DNA of 64,000 bases from Hyphomonadaceae bacterium (GTDB taxonomy: Bacteria > Pseudomonadota > Alphaproteobacteria > Caulobacterales > Aquidulcibacteraceae), in assembly GCA_019636095.1 (NCBI GenBank), contig JAHBYF010000005.1, forward strand, positions 1 to 64,000, read 5' to 3'. Below are positions 1 to 7,618 of this stretch, in pieces. The translations under genes were made by a program, and so were the position numbers. The notes below the pieces were generated by a model that was not told the DNA's origin, made no database searches, and saw only the letters and a list, made by a program, of their open reading frames with translations. Positions within the stretch are counted from its first letter, which is position 1. Each line of letters begins with the position of its first letter.

Positions 1-384
1 CCGCAAGGGTTCTACGTGCGCCTGGCACGCGCTCCTCAAACTGGCGACTTCGTCACAATTGCTTCCGTCGATGTAGCGCCCGACTACGCCGCACTGCGCG
101 GCTTCGCCGATCCCACCGATCAGTTCATCAAGCGCATCGCGGCAGGACGCGGCCAAACGGTTTGCGCCGAAGGCGACAGGATCTCCATAGACGGCCGCGT
201 GGCGGCGGTTCGTGGCGGTCACGACGCGGCGGGCCGTGCGCTGCCGACCTGGTCAGGATGCCGCACATTAGGCGCCGACGAAATACTCCTGTTAGGCGAC
301 ACGCCTGATAGCTTCGACGGCCGCTATTGGGGGCCCATCTCGCGCCGCCTCATTGAAGGCGTCTGGCGGCCAATCGCGCGCTGA
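1..384 (+). CDS. S26 family signal peptidase of conjugative transfer (TraF-like), 5' end missing
   Basis: The reading frame is open from base 1, so the gene starts left of the window. The visible 127 codons begin PQGFYVR, which matches the segment just after the catalytic serine of S26 peptidases, so the serine itself is off the edge. The catalytic-lysine segment FIKRIAAGRGQ and the late conserved block LLLGDTPDSFDGRYWGP are both present. TraF-type peptidases mature the conjugative pilin or related exported proteins at the inner membrane. The neighbouring relaxase supports this role. An internal GTG at 16 would give a truncated protein without the active site and is not the real start. Confidence 0.85.
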   Translation, partial: PQGFYVRLARAPQTGDFVTIASVDVAPDYAALRGFADPTDQFIKRIAAGRGQTVCAEGDRISIDGRVAAVRGGHDAAGRALPTWSGCRTLGADEILLLGDTPDSFDGRYWGPISRRLIEGVWRPIAR

Positions 385-420
385 ACGCTTGACGCGGCGA
401 TTGTCCGCCACGACGATTCC

Positions 421-787
421 ATGACTTGGAGTCCTGCCATGCTGGCCCTCATCATCATTGCGGGTGCAATGCTGCTGCTTGTCGCCACCGCGGTGCGTAA
501 CGCGCTCGCGGTTGTGCTGGCGGGCTGCGGTCTGGCTGTCTGGACCGCAACGCGCGACCTGCCTGCGACCTGCACCGTTGCACCAGGTGGTCGGCGCATC
601 ACCGTCACGTCTCGTGCGGACGATCACTCTGTCAGCAGAGGCCATCACTGCGGCCGCGGCGTCCGCAATGCTCGCATTCATGCTCTTTCATGGCGACCAG
701 GGACCGCTTGCGATGGCTATGACTCTAACCTCAGCAGCGTTGATTGGCGCTGCAGTGGCACTAGGTGCTCGCGCAAAGACGCACTGA
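421..787 (+). pseudogene. Two-TM small membrane protein, probably frameshifted
   Basis: An ATG at 421 opens a frame with a clear hydrophobic segment (residues about 6-40). Beyond roughly base 590 that frame becomes Arg/Ser/Cys-rich and does not look coding. The next frame, open from 458 to the stop at 785-787, takes on membrane-protein character exactly there, with two hydrophobic stretches (about 645-695 and 715-770) and an Ala-rich tail. A single indel around 580-640 would join them into one protein of about 120 residues. I do not recognise a family. It lies between the peptidase and the relaxase genes. A sequencing error is an alternative to a true pseudogene. Confidence 0.35.
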
Positions 788-886
788 GTTGCTCACCTCA
801 AAGACGTATCTTTCCGACGTTCAAACTGCATTCTGATACGATGAGTGCATGAAGGGATGTGAGAGGGTTGGAGGGCTAGATAAAGC

Positions 887-971
887 CGCGACCTGCGGTC
901 GCGCAAACCGCTTGCGCGCACTCAGTTTTTCACGGGTCGCAGCAATCATCACAGGTCGCGACGCAGGTCGC
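887..971. other. oriT-like inverted repeats upstream of the relaxase gene
   Basis: Two hairpins lie back to back. The first has perfect 7-base arms CGCGACC (887-893) and GGTCGCG (897-903). The second has arms GCGCAA (901-906) and TTGCGC (912-917). The half-motif GGTCGC recurs at 935, 954 and 966. The cluster ends about 40 bases before the relaxase start at 1013, a common position for an origin of transfer. No nic site can be assigned from sequence alone. An operator for the relaxase gene is the main alternative. Confidence 0.35.
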
Positions 972-1012
972 CGAGCCCGTCCGACAACACTCGCCAACGC
1001 GGTGTATCGCCA

Positions 1013-2242
1013 ATGAGCGCGACAAGCTTTGACCGCTTGTTGAAATCGTCGCGGCTCGCCATCCCCGCGATCGGCCGCGACGACGATGTTCGCGCCGATC
1101 GTTCGATCCGCATCACCCGACCGGACCGCGAACGCCTGGTGGGCAAGAGCGGACGAGCGAAGGCCGGCGCTGGCTCAGGGCAAGCATCGAGCCTCACGCG
1201 GCAACTCGATAGGCGCACGCCAATGCAGCGCAGGTTCGGGAACGCTGCGGGCGATCGTCTGGCCGAGACGCCGCTGACGTTTGACAGCCGCCAGCGCGCC
1301 GTCGCTAAGGTGCATTACTTCAATCACACGGGCGGTGGCGGCGCGGCGTTGAAGGCTCACGCACGCTATGTGGCCCGCGATGCCGCGACCCGTGACGACC
1401 TGCCGGCCGCACATAGCGAAAAGGAAGCGGAGCGCAGCGACGCATCGGCGGAACGTGATGCCGAGGCACGTGCTAAAGCGCATACCGCTTACCTCTCACG
1501 TGAAGGGCACACGGCGCAGTCGGTATTCTATGATGCTCGCGCGCCTGGGGTGGACGGCGCGGCTCGCGCGGAGAGCTGGGCGCGCTCGGATCGGCGACAT
1601 TTTCGGATCATTCTCAGCGCCGAGCACGGTGCGCGCCTGCGCGACCTGCCGGCCTATACGCGAGAGGTCATGGCGCGCGCCGAGGCCGTGCTTGGAACCA
1701 AGCTCCAGTGGATTGCGGTCGATCACTTCGACACGGACAATCCGCATACCCATCTGATCGTGCGCGGCCGGCGCGCCAACGGTCAGGATCTTTTCTTGCC
1801 CAAGGATTTCGTGAGGCACGGCTTTCGCAGCATCGCTCGCGACGTGGCGACAGAATGGCTCGGACCGCGCTCCCCCGCCGACGAGCGACTGGCGCTTGAG
1901 CGCGAAGCCCGACGGCACGGCCCAACACAGTTCGACCGCATGATCGAAGCGCAGCTGCCGCAGAACGGCACAATTCGTATCGCGAACCTTGAGGCGCCGA
2001 ACGGCGACCCGTCCACGACCCTCGCGCTCAAAACTCGCGCCCGCGAGCTTCAGCGCATGGGTCTGGCGCAGGAGGTGAAGCGCAACGTGCTGGCATTTAC
2101 GCCGGGCTGGCATGACCGCTTACGCGCCATGGAGCTCCACCTCGACATTCGCAAGCGAGTTGTCCTGGAGCGCACGCTTCAAAAGCAGGCTGGTCTTGAT
2201 CGCGTAGTGAAGGATCTGACGCGTGGGCTCATAGGGCGCTAG
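1013..2242 (+). CDS. MobP/VirD2-type relaxase (DUF3363 family), short C-terminus
   Basis: This 409-residue protein has the relaxase metal-binding histidine cluster HFDTDNPHTH at residues 238-247. It is preceded by HFRIILSAEHG (196-206) and followed by the family block ending EWLGP (281-285). Such enzymes nick oriT and stay bound to the transferred strand through a tyrosine. Relatives that also carry the full DUF3363 region are usually nearer 600 residues. Here the chain ends about 120 residues after the histidine domain, so the C-terminal region is reduced or lost. No clear ribosome site precedes the ATG. No TraG/VirD4 gene follows, and the next genes run on the other strand. Confidence 0.85.
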   Translation: MSATSFDRLLKSSRLAIPAIGRDDDVRADRSIRITRPDRERLVGKSGRAKAGAGSGQASSLTRQLDRRTPMQRRFGNAAGDRLAETPLTFDSRQRAVAKVHYFNHTGGGGAALKAHARYVARDAATRDDLPAAHSEKEAERSDASAERDAEARAKAHTAYLSREGHTAQSVFYDARAPGVDGAARAESWARSDRRHFRIILSAEHGARLRDLPAYTREVMARAEAVLGTKLQWIAVDHFDTDNPHTHLIVRGRRANGQDLFLPKDFVRHGFRSIARDVATEWLGPRSPADERLALEREARRHGPTQFDRMIEAQLPQNGTIRIANLEAPNGDPSTTLALKTRARELQRMGLAQEVKRNVLAFTPGWHDRLRAMELHLDIRKRVVLERTLQKQAGLDRVVKDLTRGLIGR

Positions 2243-2257
2243 AAATGCGCCGTTGGT

Positions 2258-2746
2258 TCAAGAAAGAAGAGCCATCGGGCTCTTCGCGTCGGCTTCGTGC
2301 TCCAGCCCCATATATGCGAGCGTGACAAGATCGGTTCGAGAGAGCCGACCACGCTGTTTCAGGAAGCCGGGCTTCAGCCACGCGCGAACGTCATCTATCT
2401 GGTCGGCAGTGGGCTGTTCGTAAGGGCCGTTGGCTAGCAGCCAGTAGGGCATGACAAGAAGGCGAGCCCGCTGCGGTTCGAGGTCTGGATTTCTTGTTCT
2501 CGCGTCCACATAAGCCTGCACGAAATCATCCGCCCGTTCGAGATCCAAGAACCTGTAAATCTCAAATATGAGGTGTTTCATGCAGTGACGAGCCAGCTTG
2601 CGTGCGCCGGACCATCCGATCGACGCGAGCATGACCGCAGCGACGAGATCCTTTGGTGTCGACTCGGCGACAACGTATACCTTTCCATCCGCGAGCACGG
2701 CCATGGCCGCGCCGCTGGAGTCTCTAATCTCTACTCTTTCGCTCAT
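2258..2746 (-). CDS. Hypothetical protein
   Basis: The protein has 162 residues, is soluble in appearance and has no motif I recognise. It has no signal peptide or membrane segment, and it is rich in Leu, Ala, Asp and Arg. It starts at an ATG and shares its strand with the next unknown gene (2826-3818) and with hipBA. It ends 15 bases from the relaxase stop on the opposite strand. It is likely element cargo. Confidence 0.6.
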   Translation of the reverse strand: MSERVEIRDSSGAAMAVLADGKVYVVAESTPKDLVAAVMLASIGWSGARKLARHCMKHLIFEIYRFLDLERADDFVQAYVDARTRNPDLEPQRARLLVMPYWLLANGPYEQPTADQIDDVRAWLKPGFLKQRGRLSRTDLVTLAYMGLEHEADAKSPMALLS

Positions 2747-2825
2747 ATGCTTCGTCTGCGTCCGGATGGGATTGTGAGGACGATCTCGGCTTCTTCAGAG
2801 GTGCAATCGGCGCGGGGAGAATTGT

Positions 2826-3818
2826 TCACTGGCGCGGCTCGTCACCACGTTCAAGCCGATAGCGTCCACCCCGCAACAAGTACGTTGCCGACATCTCGCG
2901 GCGGCGCGCGCGTCTCTCTCCATACTCGCTGACAGACCATGTGAGCGTGATCTCATCAGGGCCGTTCGGCGAATACTCGACGGAGATAAGCTCATACTCG
3001 GCAGAGCAAGCCGTGGAGCCGGCACACGAATACGAGGACGGAAACAGCCCTACATCACGCGGCACTGCGCCAGAGAAATCCGTCACGCCCACGAGCGATA
3101 TCGTGTGACCCTGCCATGTGCCTCCCGCTTCCAGCCAAACATGAAATGCGCCGAGCGGCTGTTGTCGCGGCGTGTAAAGCCGACCGTGATAGCCTCTGTT
3201 CTGGCCCGTCGGCATCAGCACTGGACGCGAAATGGGCTGGCCCGCATCGGAAACAATGGTGGCTGCGAAAGTAGCGCTTAAGTAGTGGCCGTTCAAAACG
3301 GGATTGAGCAACACATGACGGCCATCGGGTAGATCTATCTGCACGCCAGCAGCGGCGGGAACTATGAAATGCGGCGCCCCCGTCCAAGTCGGTGGCAAGT
3401 CGACGACGACGGGCCACAGCTCAGACGCACCCGCGCAGGATTCTCCGAGAGCATTGTCATTCCATTGGCTCGGTGCCGTTGATGGAGTTAGCCGCGCCAA
3501 ATTCGCGAGCAACACGTCATCGTCGGAGCTATAATAACCGATTTCCAAGTGTGGATCGTCCGCCCACTGCTGGCATTGCGCCGCGGGTGTAAGCTGTTCA
3601 GGCTCAGCGGTGGGAGCGCTGTAGGATCTCCCCACATCTGCGGCGCTCGGAACTATTTGATCGTTCGGCGCAGCTGTTGGATTGTCCGAACGCGGCGGCT
3701 GCAATCCAAACAAATGTACTGCCGCGCCTACGGCAGCGTAACCGAGCAAGACACAGAGAACGACAAGCACGGCCACCACGGGGCCAGCTTTAAGCCACCT
3801 CGTATCACCCCGCCCCAT
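2826..3818 (-). CDS. Membrane-anchored hypothetical protein
   Basis: The protein has 330 residues. After a short basic N-terminus there is one strong hydrophobic segment (about residues 12-37), followed by a Pro/Ser/Thr-rich linker and a domain of about 240 residues. That domain contains several cysteines and many aromatic and Gly turns, suggesting an extracytoplasmic beta-rich fold. No named domain was recognised. It lies between another unknown gene and hipA on the same strand. A role at the cell surface is possible, but this is only inference from topology. Confidence 0.6.
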   Translation of the reverse strand: MGRGDTRWLKAGPVVAVLVVLCVLLGYAAVGAAVHLFGLQPPRSDNPTAAPNDQIVPSAADVGRSYSAPTAEPEQLTPAAQCQQWADDPHLEIGYYSSDDDVLLANLARLTPSTAPSQWNDNALGESCAGASELWPVVVDLPPTWTGAPHFIVPAAAGVQIDLPDGRHVLLNPVLNGHYLSATFAATIVSDAGQPISRPVLMPTGQNRGYHGRLYTPRQQPLGAFHVWLEAGGTWQGHTISLVGVTDFSGAVPRDVGLFPSSYSCAGSTACSAEYELISVEYSPNGPDEITLTWSVSEYGERRARRREMSATYLLRGGRYRLERGDEPRQ

Positions 3819-3892
3819 CTCGGCAGCCCCGTTATCCGACCTCTTACTAATAGCGGCCCCGCCTTGGTGTTGGAAGCTGAGGCGACTGACGG

Positions 3893-5137
3893 CTAGCGCA
3901 GACGTCCCGCTCGATCGGCAACCAGAGCTGAGAAACGCTCAAGATCAGACTGAGATAGTCCCGATGCCTCCAACTTCTCCGTTACGGCGGAGGTAGCACC
4001 CTCAATTGCCGCAGCAAGCTCTTCCACACGCCGCCGCACGAATGGGACCGCGAGCCCCGCATCGGCGGCGAATTTTGGCCACGTGCCGTCATCGATCTCT
4101 TCCAGTGTCGCGCATTTGGCAATCTTCATCGCCAGCTTTGGCGAGAGTTCAGGATAGGCGACGGTCGAGAGCAGATCATAGAGCGGCGCAAGCGTTGTTC
4201 CGTCCGCGCGATAGAGCAGGCTGTAGTTCTTGCCATGAGCATCTGCGTTGCCGACGATCAGGTTGAAGATCGCTGCATCCAATAACTTCAGCACTTCTAC
4301 CGCAGGCCGCGCGGCGGCCCGGCGCAGGAGTTCGAACCCGTTCTTGAACGTGGGCCCGCCTTCGGCCGCGTATTTGTGCTCCGGCGGAATGCCGAGTGCT
4401 TGGCAGAAATCTTCTTGGTGCAGTCGAACGATACGCCCCGAGGCGTCCTTTGTTCGATCATAACGCTCGATCAGAAGGAAGCGCCGATCAGCGACGACGC
4501 GAGGCTCGACGGGGGCGACCGACAATCCAACTTCCGCTGCGAGCATCATCGCGAACGCTTCGTTCTCGGTCGTGCCGGAAACGCGCTCGATCGGCGGCTT
4601 CAAGATATGCGTGGTCGGTTGTCCGGGCGCAGGCAAAGCAATCGCGTCATCGACAAGCACGACGGGGATTTTGCTCTGCACGCCGGCCAGCGAAAGCCGC
4701 AATCCATCCTTGCCCGCGAGCATCGGCCGCTTTGGCAACTCGTCGAGCATGGCGATGAGCGCGTTATCGCCTAGCGGCGTTGGCGCCTCCTGCGCAGCGA
4801 TCGAAGGCGGTGGCTCGCCTTCGGAACAGAGCGTCAGCGCACCGGCCACGTCGCCGCCCAAAGCATTGAGCAAAGCGAAGTCGTTGCCCTTCGAAATGCC
4901 GAGCGCACGCGCCACGGCCTCACGTTGTCCCTCCTCCGGGAGGAGGCCGCTGAAGAACGGGCGACAGGCGCGCCGGTTGAATGTCTCGGCTTGCTTCGGA
5001 AGCGACGCCGACAGGGGCGGCGCGGCCGGATCGGAGAGCCAATCCGCAGCGTACGCGAAGCTCATGTCGCCGTGCTCGTCGAGGCGCAACGCTCCGACGA
5101 GCTTTCCATCCCACCAGACCGAGAGCGCCGCTTTCAT
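3893..5137 (-). CDS. hipA: HipA-family serine/threonine kinase toxin
   Basis: At 414 residues it matches usual HipA length. The N-terminal HipA_N region (about 1-110) includes GLLPEEGQREA (64-74). The kinase core shows the ATP lysine in HILKP (K180), ERYDR (224-228), HQEDFCQALG (240-249), the catalytic loop NADAHGKN (297-304) and the metal-binding region LYDLLS (319-324). In the founding E. coli system HipA phosphorylates glutamyl-tRNA synthetase and induces dormancy; the target here is unknown. Its start overlaps the hipB stop by four bases (ATGA), the expected antitoxin-then-toxin order. All key kinase residues seen are intact. Confidence 0.93.
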   Translation of the reverse strand: MKAALSVWWDGKLVGALRLDEHGDMSFAYAADWLSDPAAPPLSASLPKQAETFNRRACRPFFSGLLPEEGQREAVARALGISKGNDFALLNALGGDVAGALTLCSEGEPPPSIAAQEAPTPLGDNALIAMLDELPKRPMLAGKDGLRLSLAGVQSKIPVVLVDDAIALPAPGQPTTHILKPPIERVSGTTENEAFAMMLAAEVGLSVAPVEPRVVADRRFLLIERYDRTKDASGRIVRLHQEDFCQALGIPPEHKYAAEGGPTFKNGFELLRRAAARPAVEVLKLLDAAIFNLIVGNADAHGKNYSLLYRADGTTLAPLYDLLSTVAYPELSPKLAMKIAKCATLEEIDDGTWPKFAADAGLAVPFVRRRVEELAAAIEGATSAVTEKLEASGLSQSDLERFSALVADRAGRLR

Positions 5138-5352
5138 CGCCTCACACTCGGCTGTTCGATGATGATGCGAAGCCCCAGCGCCGCCGCGACCGCTAGCGCT
5201 TTGCCGAGATGAGTGGTCGGCTTGCCAGCCTCCAGATCGACAATGAACCTGACACCCACACCGGCCGCGCCCGCGAGCTGGTCCTGCCGCAAGCCCTGAG
5301 CCTTGCGGGCGGTGCGAATGGCGGTGCCGAGTTCATTTGCGGTGAGCATCAA
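5134..5352 (-). CDS. hipB: HipB-like XRE antitoxin and autorepressor
   Basis: The 72-residue protein is a single XRE helix-turn-helix: the segment from LGTAIRTARKAQGLRQDQLA through the Gly-rich turn to FIVDLEAGK is the typical pattern. HipB proteins bind and neutralise HipA and repress their own operon. The gene lies directly upstream of hipA with a four-base overlap. Three palindromes upstream of its start fit a HipB operator array. Confidence 0.92.
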   Translation of the reverse strand: MMLTANELGTAIRTARKAQGLRQDQLAGAAGVGVRFIVDLEAGKPTTHLGKALAVAAALGLRIIIEQPSVRR

Positions 5353-5359
5353 ATAATAT

Positions 5360-5471
5360 TTCCCGTACGGGAAGATGACAGCTTATGAGCGGGAATTCAA
5401 GGGCAAATTTCCTGATCGGGAATATTGATGTCAAACGTGGCCTATCGCCCCGGAATATTCCCGATCGGGTA
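5360..5471. promoter_or_regulatory. Three phased hipBA operator palindromes
   Basis: The 14-base palindrome TTCCCGTACGGGAA occurs at 5360-5373. Near-identical copies are at 5409-5422 (TTCCTGATCGGGAA) and 5458-5471 (TTCCCGATCGGGTA). The copies are spaced exactly 49 bases centre to centre. They share the pattern TTCCCGnnCGGGAA and occupy the gap between hipB (start at 5352, minus strand) and the helicase gene (stop at 5569). Known HipB proteins bind several inverted repeats in their own promoter. This layout suggests cooperative HipB binding, which is inference. Confidence 0.75.
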
Positions 5472-5568
5472 ATTTTCTACTCGTTTTGAGCCGTGGGGAT
5501 AGGCGCCACGCACGTTGCCACATGGCGAGAACCGGTCGAGTAAGCGCGAAGTCCCGACTCGCACCGCG

Positions 5569-7521
5569 TTACGCCGCCATGCGCGTACGGTACTTCCGCA
5601 GAGCGCCTGTCGACAGGCAACGAATTACGACAACGGCGCCATCCCGCTCAAACGCCACGACGTTACCGACCGTATCGCCGACCTGCACGGTGTGACCGAT
5701 CGCAGATTTGCCAAATCCATGCGTGCGAAGCAATTCGGCTAAGGTCTGGCCGGAGGCCCGCAATGAGGGCGTGCAGATGGCGCGGGCAAGCGCTTCGATT
5801 TGTGCCACGCGTTGATTGGTAAGGTCGCCCTGCGAGACGAGCAGAACGACCTGGGCCATCGCACGCGAAAGCGCGACATTGAGCAGACGATCGCCGAGTT
5901 CGCCGTTGAGGAATTTACCCCCGGCTTCGACTGGATCGAAGATAACCACACGCCGTTCGCCGCCTTGCGCGCGATGCACAGTCGAGACTGAGACTGCCCG
6001 AAGTTTCTCGGCGTAGAGGATATTGCGAAGGAGGTTGCGCTGGGCGCGATAGGGCGTCAACGCCCAGATATCAGACTCGGCGACGCCCCTGCTTAGCAGT
6101 TGTTTCACCTTAGCCACGCACGCCTTCGCGGACTCGTAGCGTATCCGCCCGCCGTAATTCTGCGACCACTGACTCTCCGAACCAATTCGGCGAATGATGA
6201 TGGCGTCATCCTGCTTCGAGCCTGGCAAGCCGATCTTACGCTCCTCGTGCCAGGACCGGTCGTGGGCTTTGTCGCCGGCAACCGCGAGTTCGCCACGATA
6301 GAACACCTTGCTCACAAGCTCGCAGAGGTCTGGGCTCATCCGGGATTGTTCGTTGAGACGCACCGACGGCGCGGTATCCTCGAAGATATCGAACGCCGTG
6401 CTGCGCATGTAACGGCGGCACAGCGGGTGTTCGCTCTGCACAACGGCGGGAAGCTGCTTGGGGTCACCGGCGAACAGGACGCGCTCCGACAGGGTCGCCA
6501 TCATGACGGCGGTGGCGCCCGTCAACTGCGAAGCTTCATCCACAACGAGAAACCGCCAGGGCACGGCGTCATAGGCACTCAAATTGTAGAGGATGGATGC
6601 CGATGTCGCCGCGATGACGCGTGCGTCGCCAAACAGGGCGGAAACGTCGGTGCGCATCTGGGCGCGCAGCGCGCGCTCGATTTCCTTCCAGGCGATCCAC
6701 CGTTCGGCGTCTTTCTTGTCCGGCTCCTTCGCATTGTGCGCCCTCAACGCCTCAAGTGCGCTGTTCTTCGCCGCCGGCAGCAAGTGATCGCGCCCCTTGA
6801 ACTTATCGGGATCAAAGCCCGATCCCATCCGAGTCAGTAGGCCGCGAAGATCATCTCGGCCCATACGCGCCAGCGCATCGTCCGCGGAGAGCAGCGCTAG
6901 ATCGACCGCCGTGTTCGTCGTCGCGGTCACCAGGATGCGCCACGACGTGCTGGCAACGAGCCGCGCGATGTTGACGCCGAGAGTATAAGTCTTGCCGGTG
7001 CCGGGCGGGCCATGAAGCAGCCCGATCTGTGCATTAGTGAGTTCGATCGCTTGCCGCTGGCGCGTGCGCAAAGGAAGATCACTTGACGCACGCGGCTGTC
7101 CGTAGAGCCGGTCTCGCGCGCTCCCGATCATGTTGAGCGCGCGTGCCGCTCGCATTCCATCGTTCCAGGCATCGAGCAGCTTTTGCAGATAGTCGACCGG
7201 ATAGACGCGGAGTTCCGCGCCCACCTCGATGGTCGCTTGGTCGGCGGCCCGAATGACCAATTCGCCGTCGTCCGGATTGACCATCTTCACGGTGCCCATG
7301 CAGGGCTGGTCGCCTGGCTTCGTAAGCCACCACGCCCGCGTCTCTTCAAGGTTCTCGTCTAGGGTACCGGACGCCACCCCGGGCTTTTTGATGACTTCCA
7401 GCCGAAGATGACCACGCGTCCGGGCGACGGATTTGACACTGAACAGGAGCGGCTCTTTCGCTTGATCCTGCTCCAGCATGATCGCGCGCCTGACGTCAGC
7501 TAGATTCCAATTCTGCTGCAT
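5569..7521 (-). CDS. SF1 (UPF1/DNA2-like) helicase
   Basis: The protein is about 650 residues. Numbering from an upstream GTG at 7530: Walker A GPPGTGKT (174-181), motif II VVDEASQ (329-335), motif III GDPKQLP (355-361), motif IV region LNEQSRM (392-398), motif V STVHRAQGGE (516-525) and motif VI NVALSRA (551-557). The first 150 residues form a separate N-terminal domain seen in UPF1-like proteins. It should unwind nucleic acid with ATP; its substrate is not known. I chose the ATG at 7521; the GTG adds three residues. It lies between hipBA and the integrase, so it is element cargo. A defence role is possible but not shown. Confidence 0.88.
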   Translation of the reverse strand: MQQNWNLADVRRAIMLEQDQAKEPLLFSVKSVARTRGHLRLEVIKKPGVASGTLDENLEETRAWWLTKPGDQPCMGTVKMVNPDDGELVIRAADQATIEVGAELRVYPVDYLQKLLDAWNDGMRAARALNMIGSARDRLYGQPRASSDLPLRTRQRQAIELTNAQIGLLHGPPGTGKTYTLGVNIARLVASTSWRILVTATTNTAVDLALLSADDALARMGRDDLRGLLTRMGSGFDPDKFKGRDHLLPAAKNSALEALRAHNAKEPDKKDAERWIAWKEIERALRAQMRTDVSALFGDARVIAATSASILYNLSAYDAVPWRFLVVDEASQLTGATAVMMATLSERVLFAGDPKQLPAVVQSEHPLCRRYMRSTAFDIFEDTAPSVRLNEQSRMSPDLCELVSKVFYRGELAVAGDKAHDRSWHEERKIGLPGSKQDDAIIIRRIGSESQWSQNYGGRIRYESAKACVAKVKQLLSRGVAESDIWALTPYRAQRNLLRNILYAEKLRAVSVSTVHRAQGGERRVVIFDPVEAGGKFLNGELGDRLLNVALSRAMAQVVLLVSQGDLTNQRVAQIEALARAICTPSLRASGQTLAELLRTHGFGKSAIGHTVQVGDTVGNVVAFERDGAVVVIRCLSTGALRKYRTRMAA

Positions 7522-7618
7522 GCAAACCACCGACTCGACTTTTCTCGATGGTTGCGACGCGGGGTAAACGTCTTGTTAACCAGTATGCCCGGGCAGTCCT
7601 GCAACGCTGCGTGGCGCG

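Noticed and set aside
6100-6840. 246-residue plus-strand frame inside the helicase
   Set aside because: All SF1 helicase motifs are on the minus strand over this interval.
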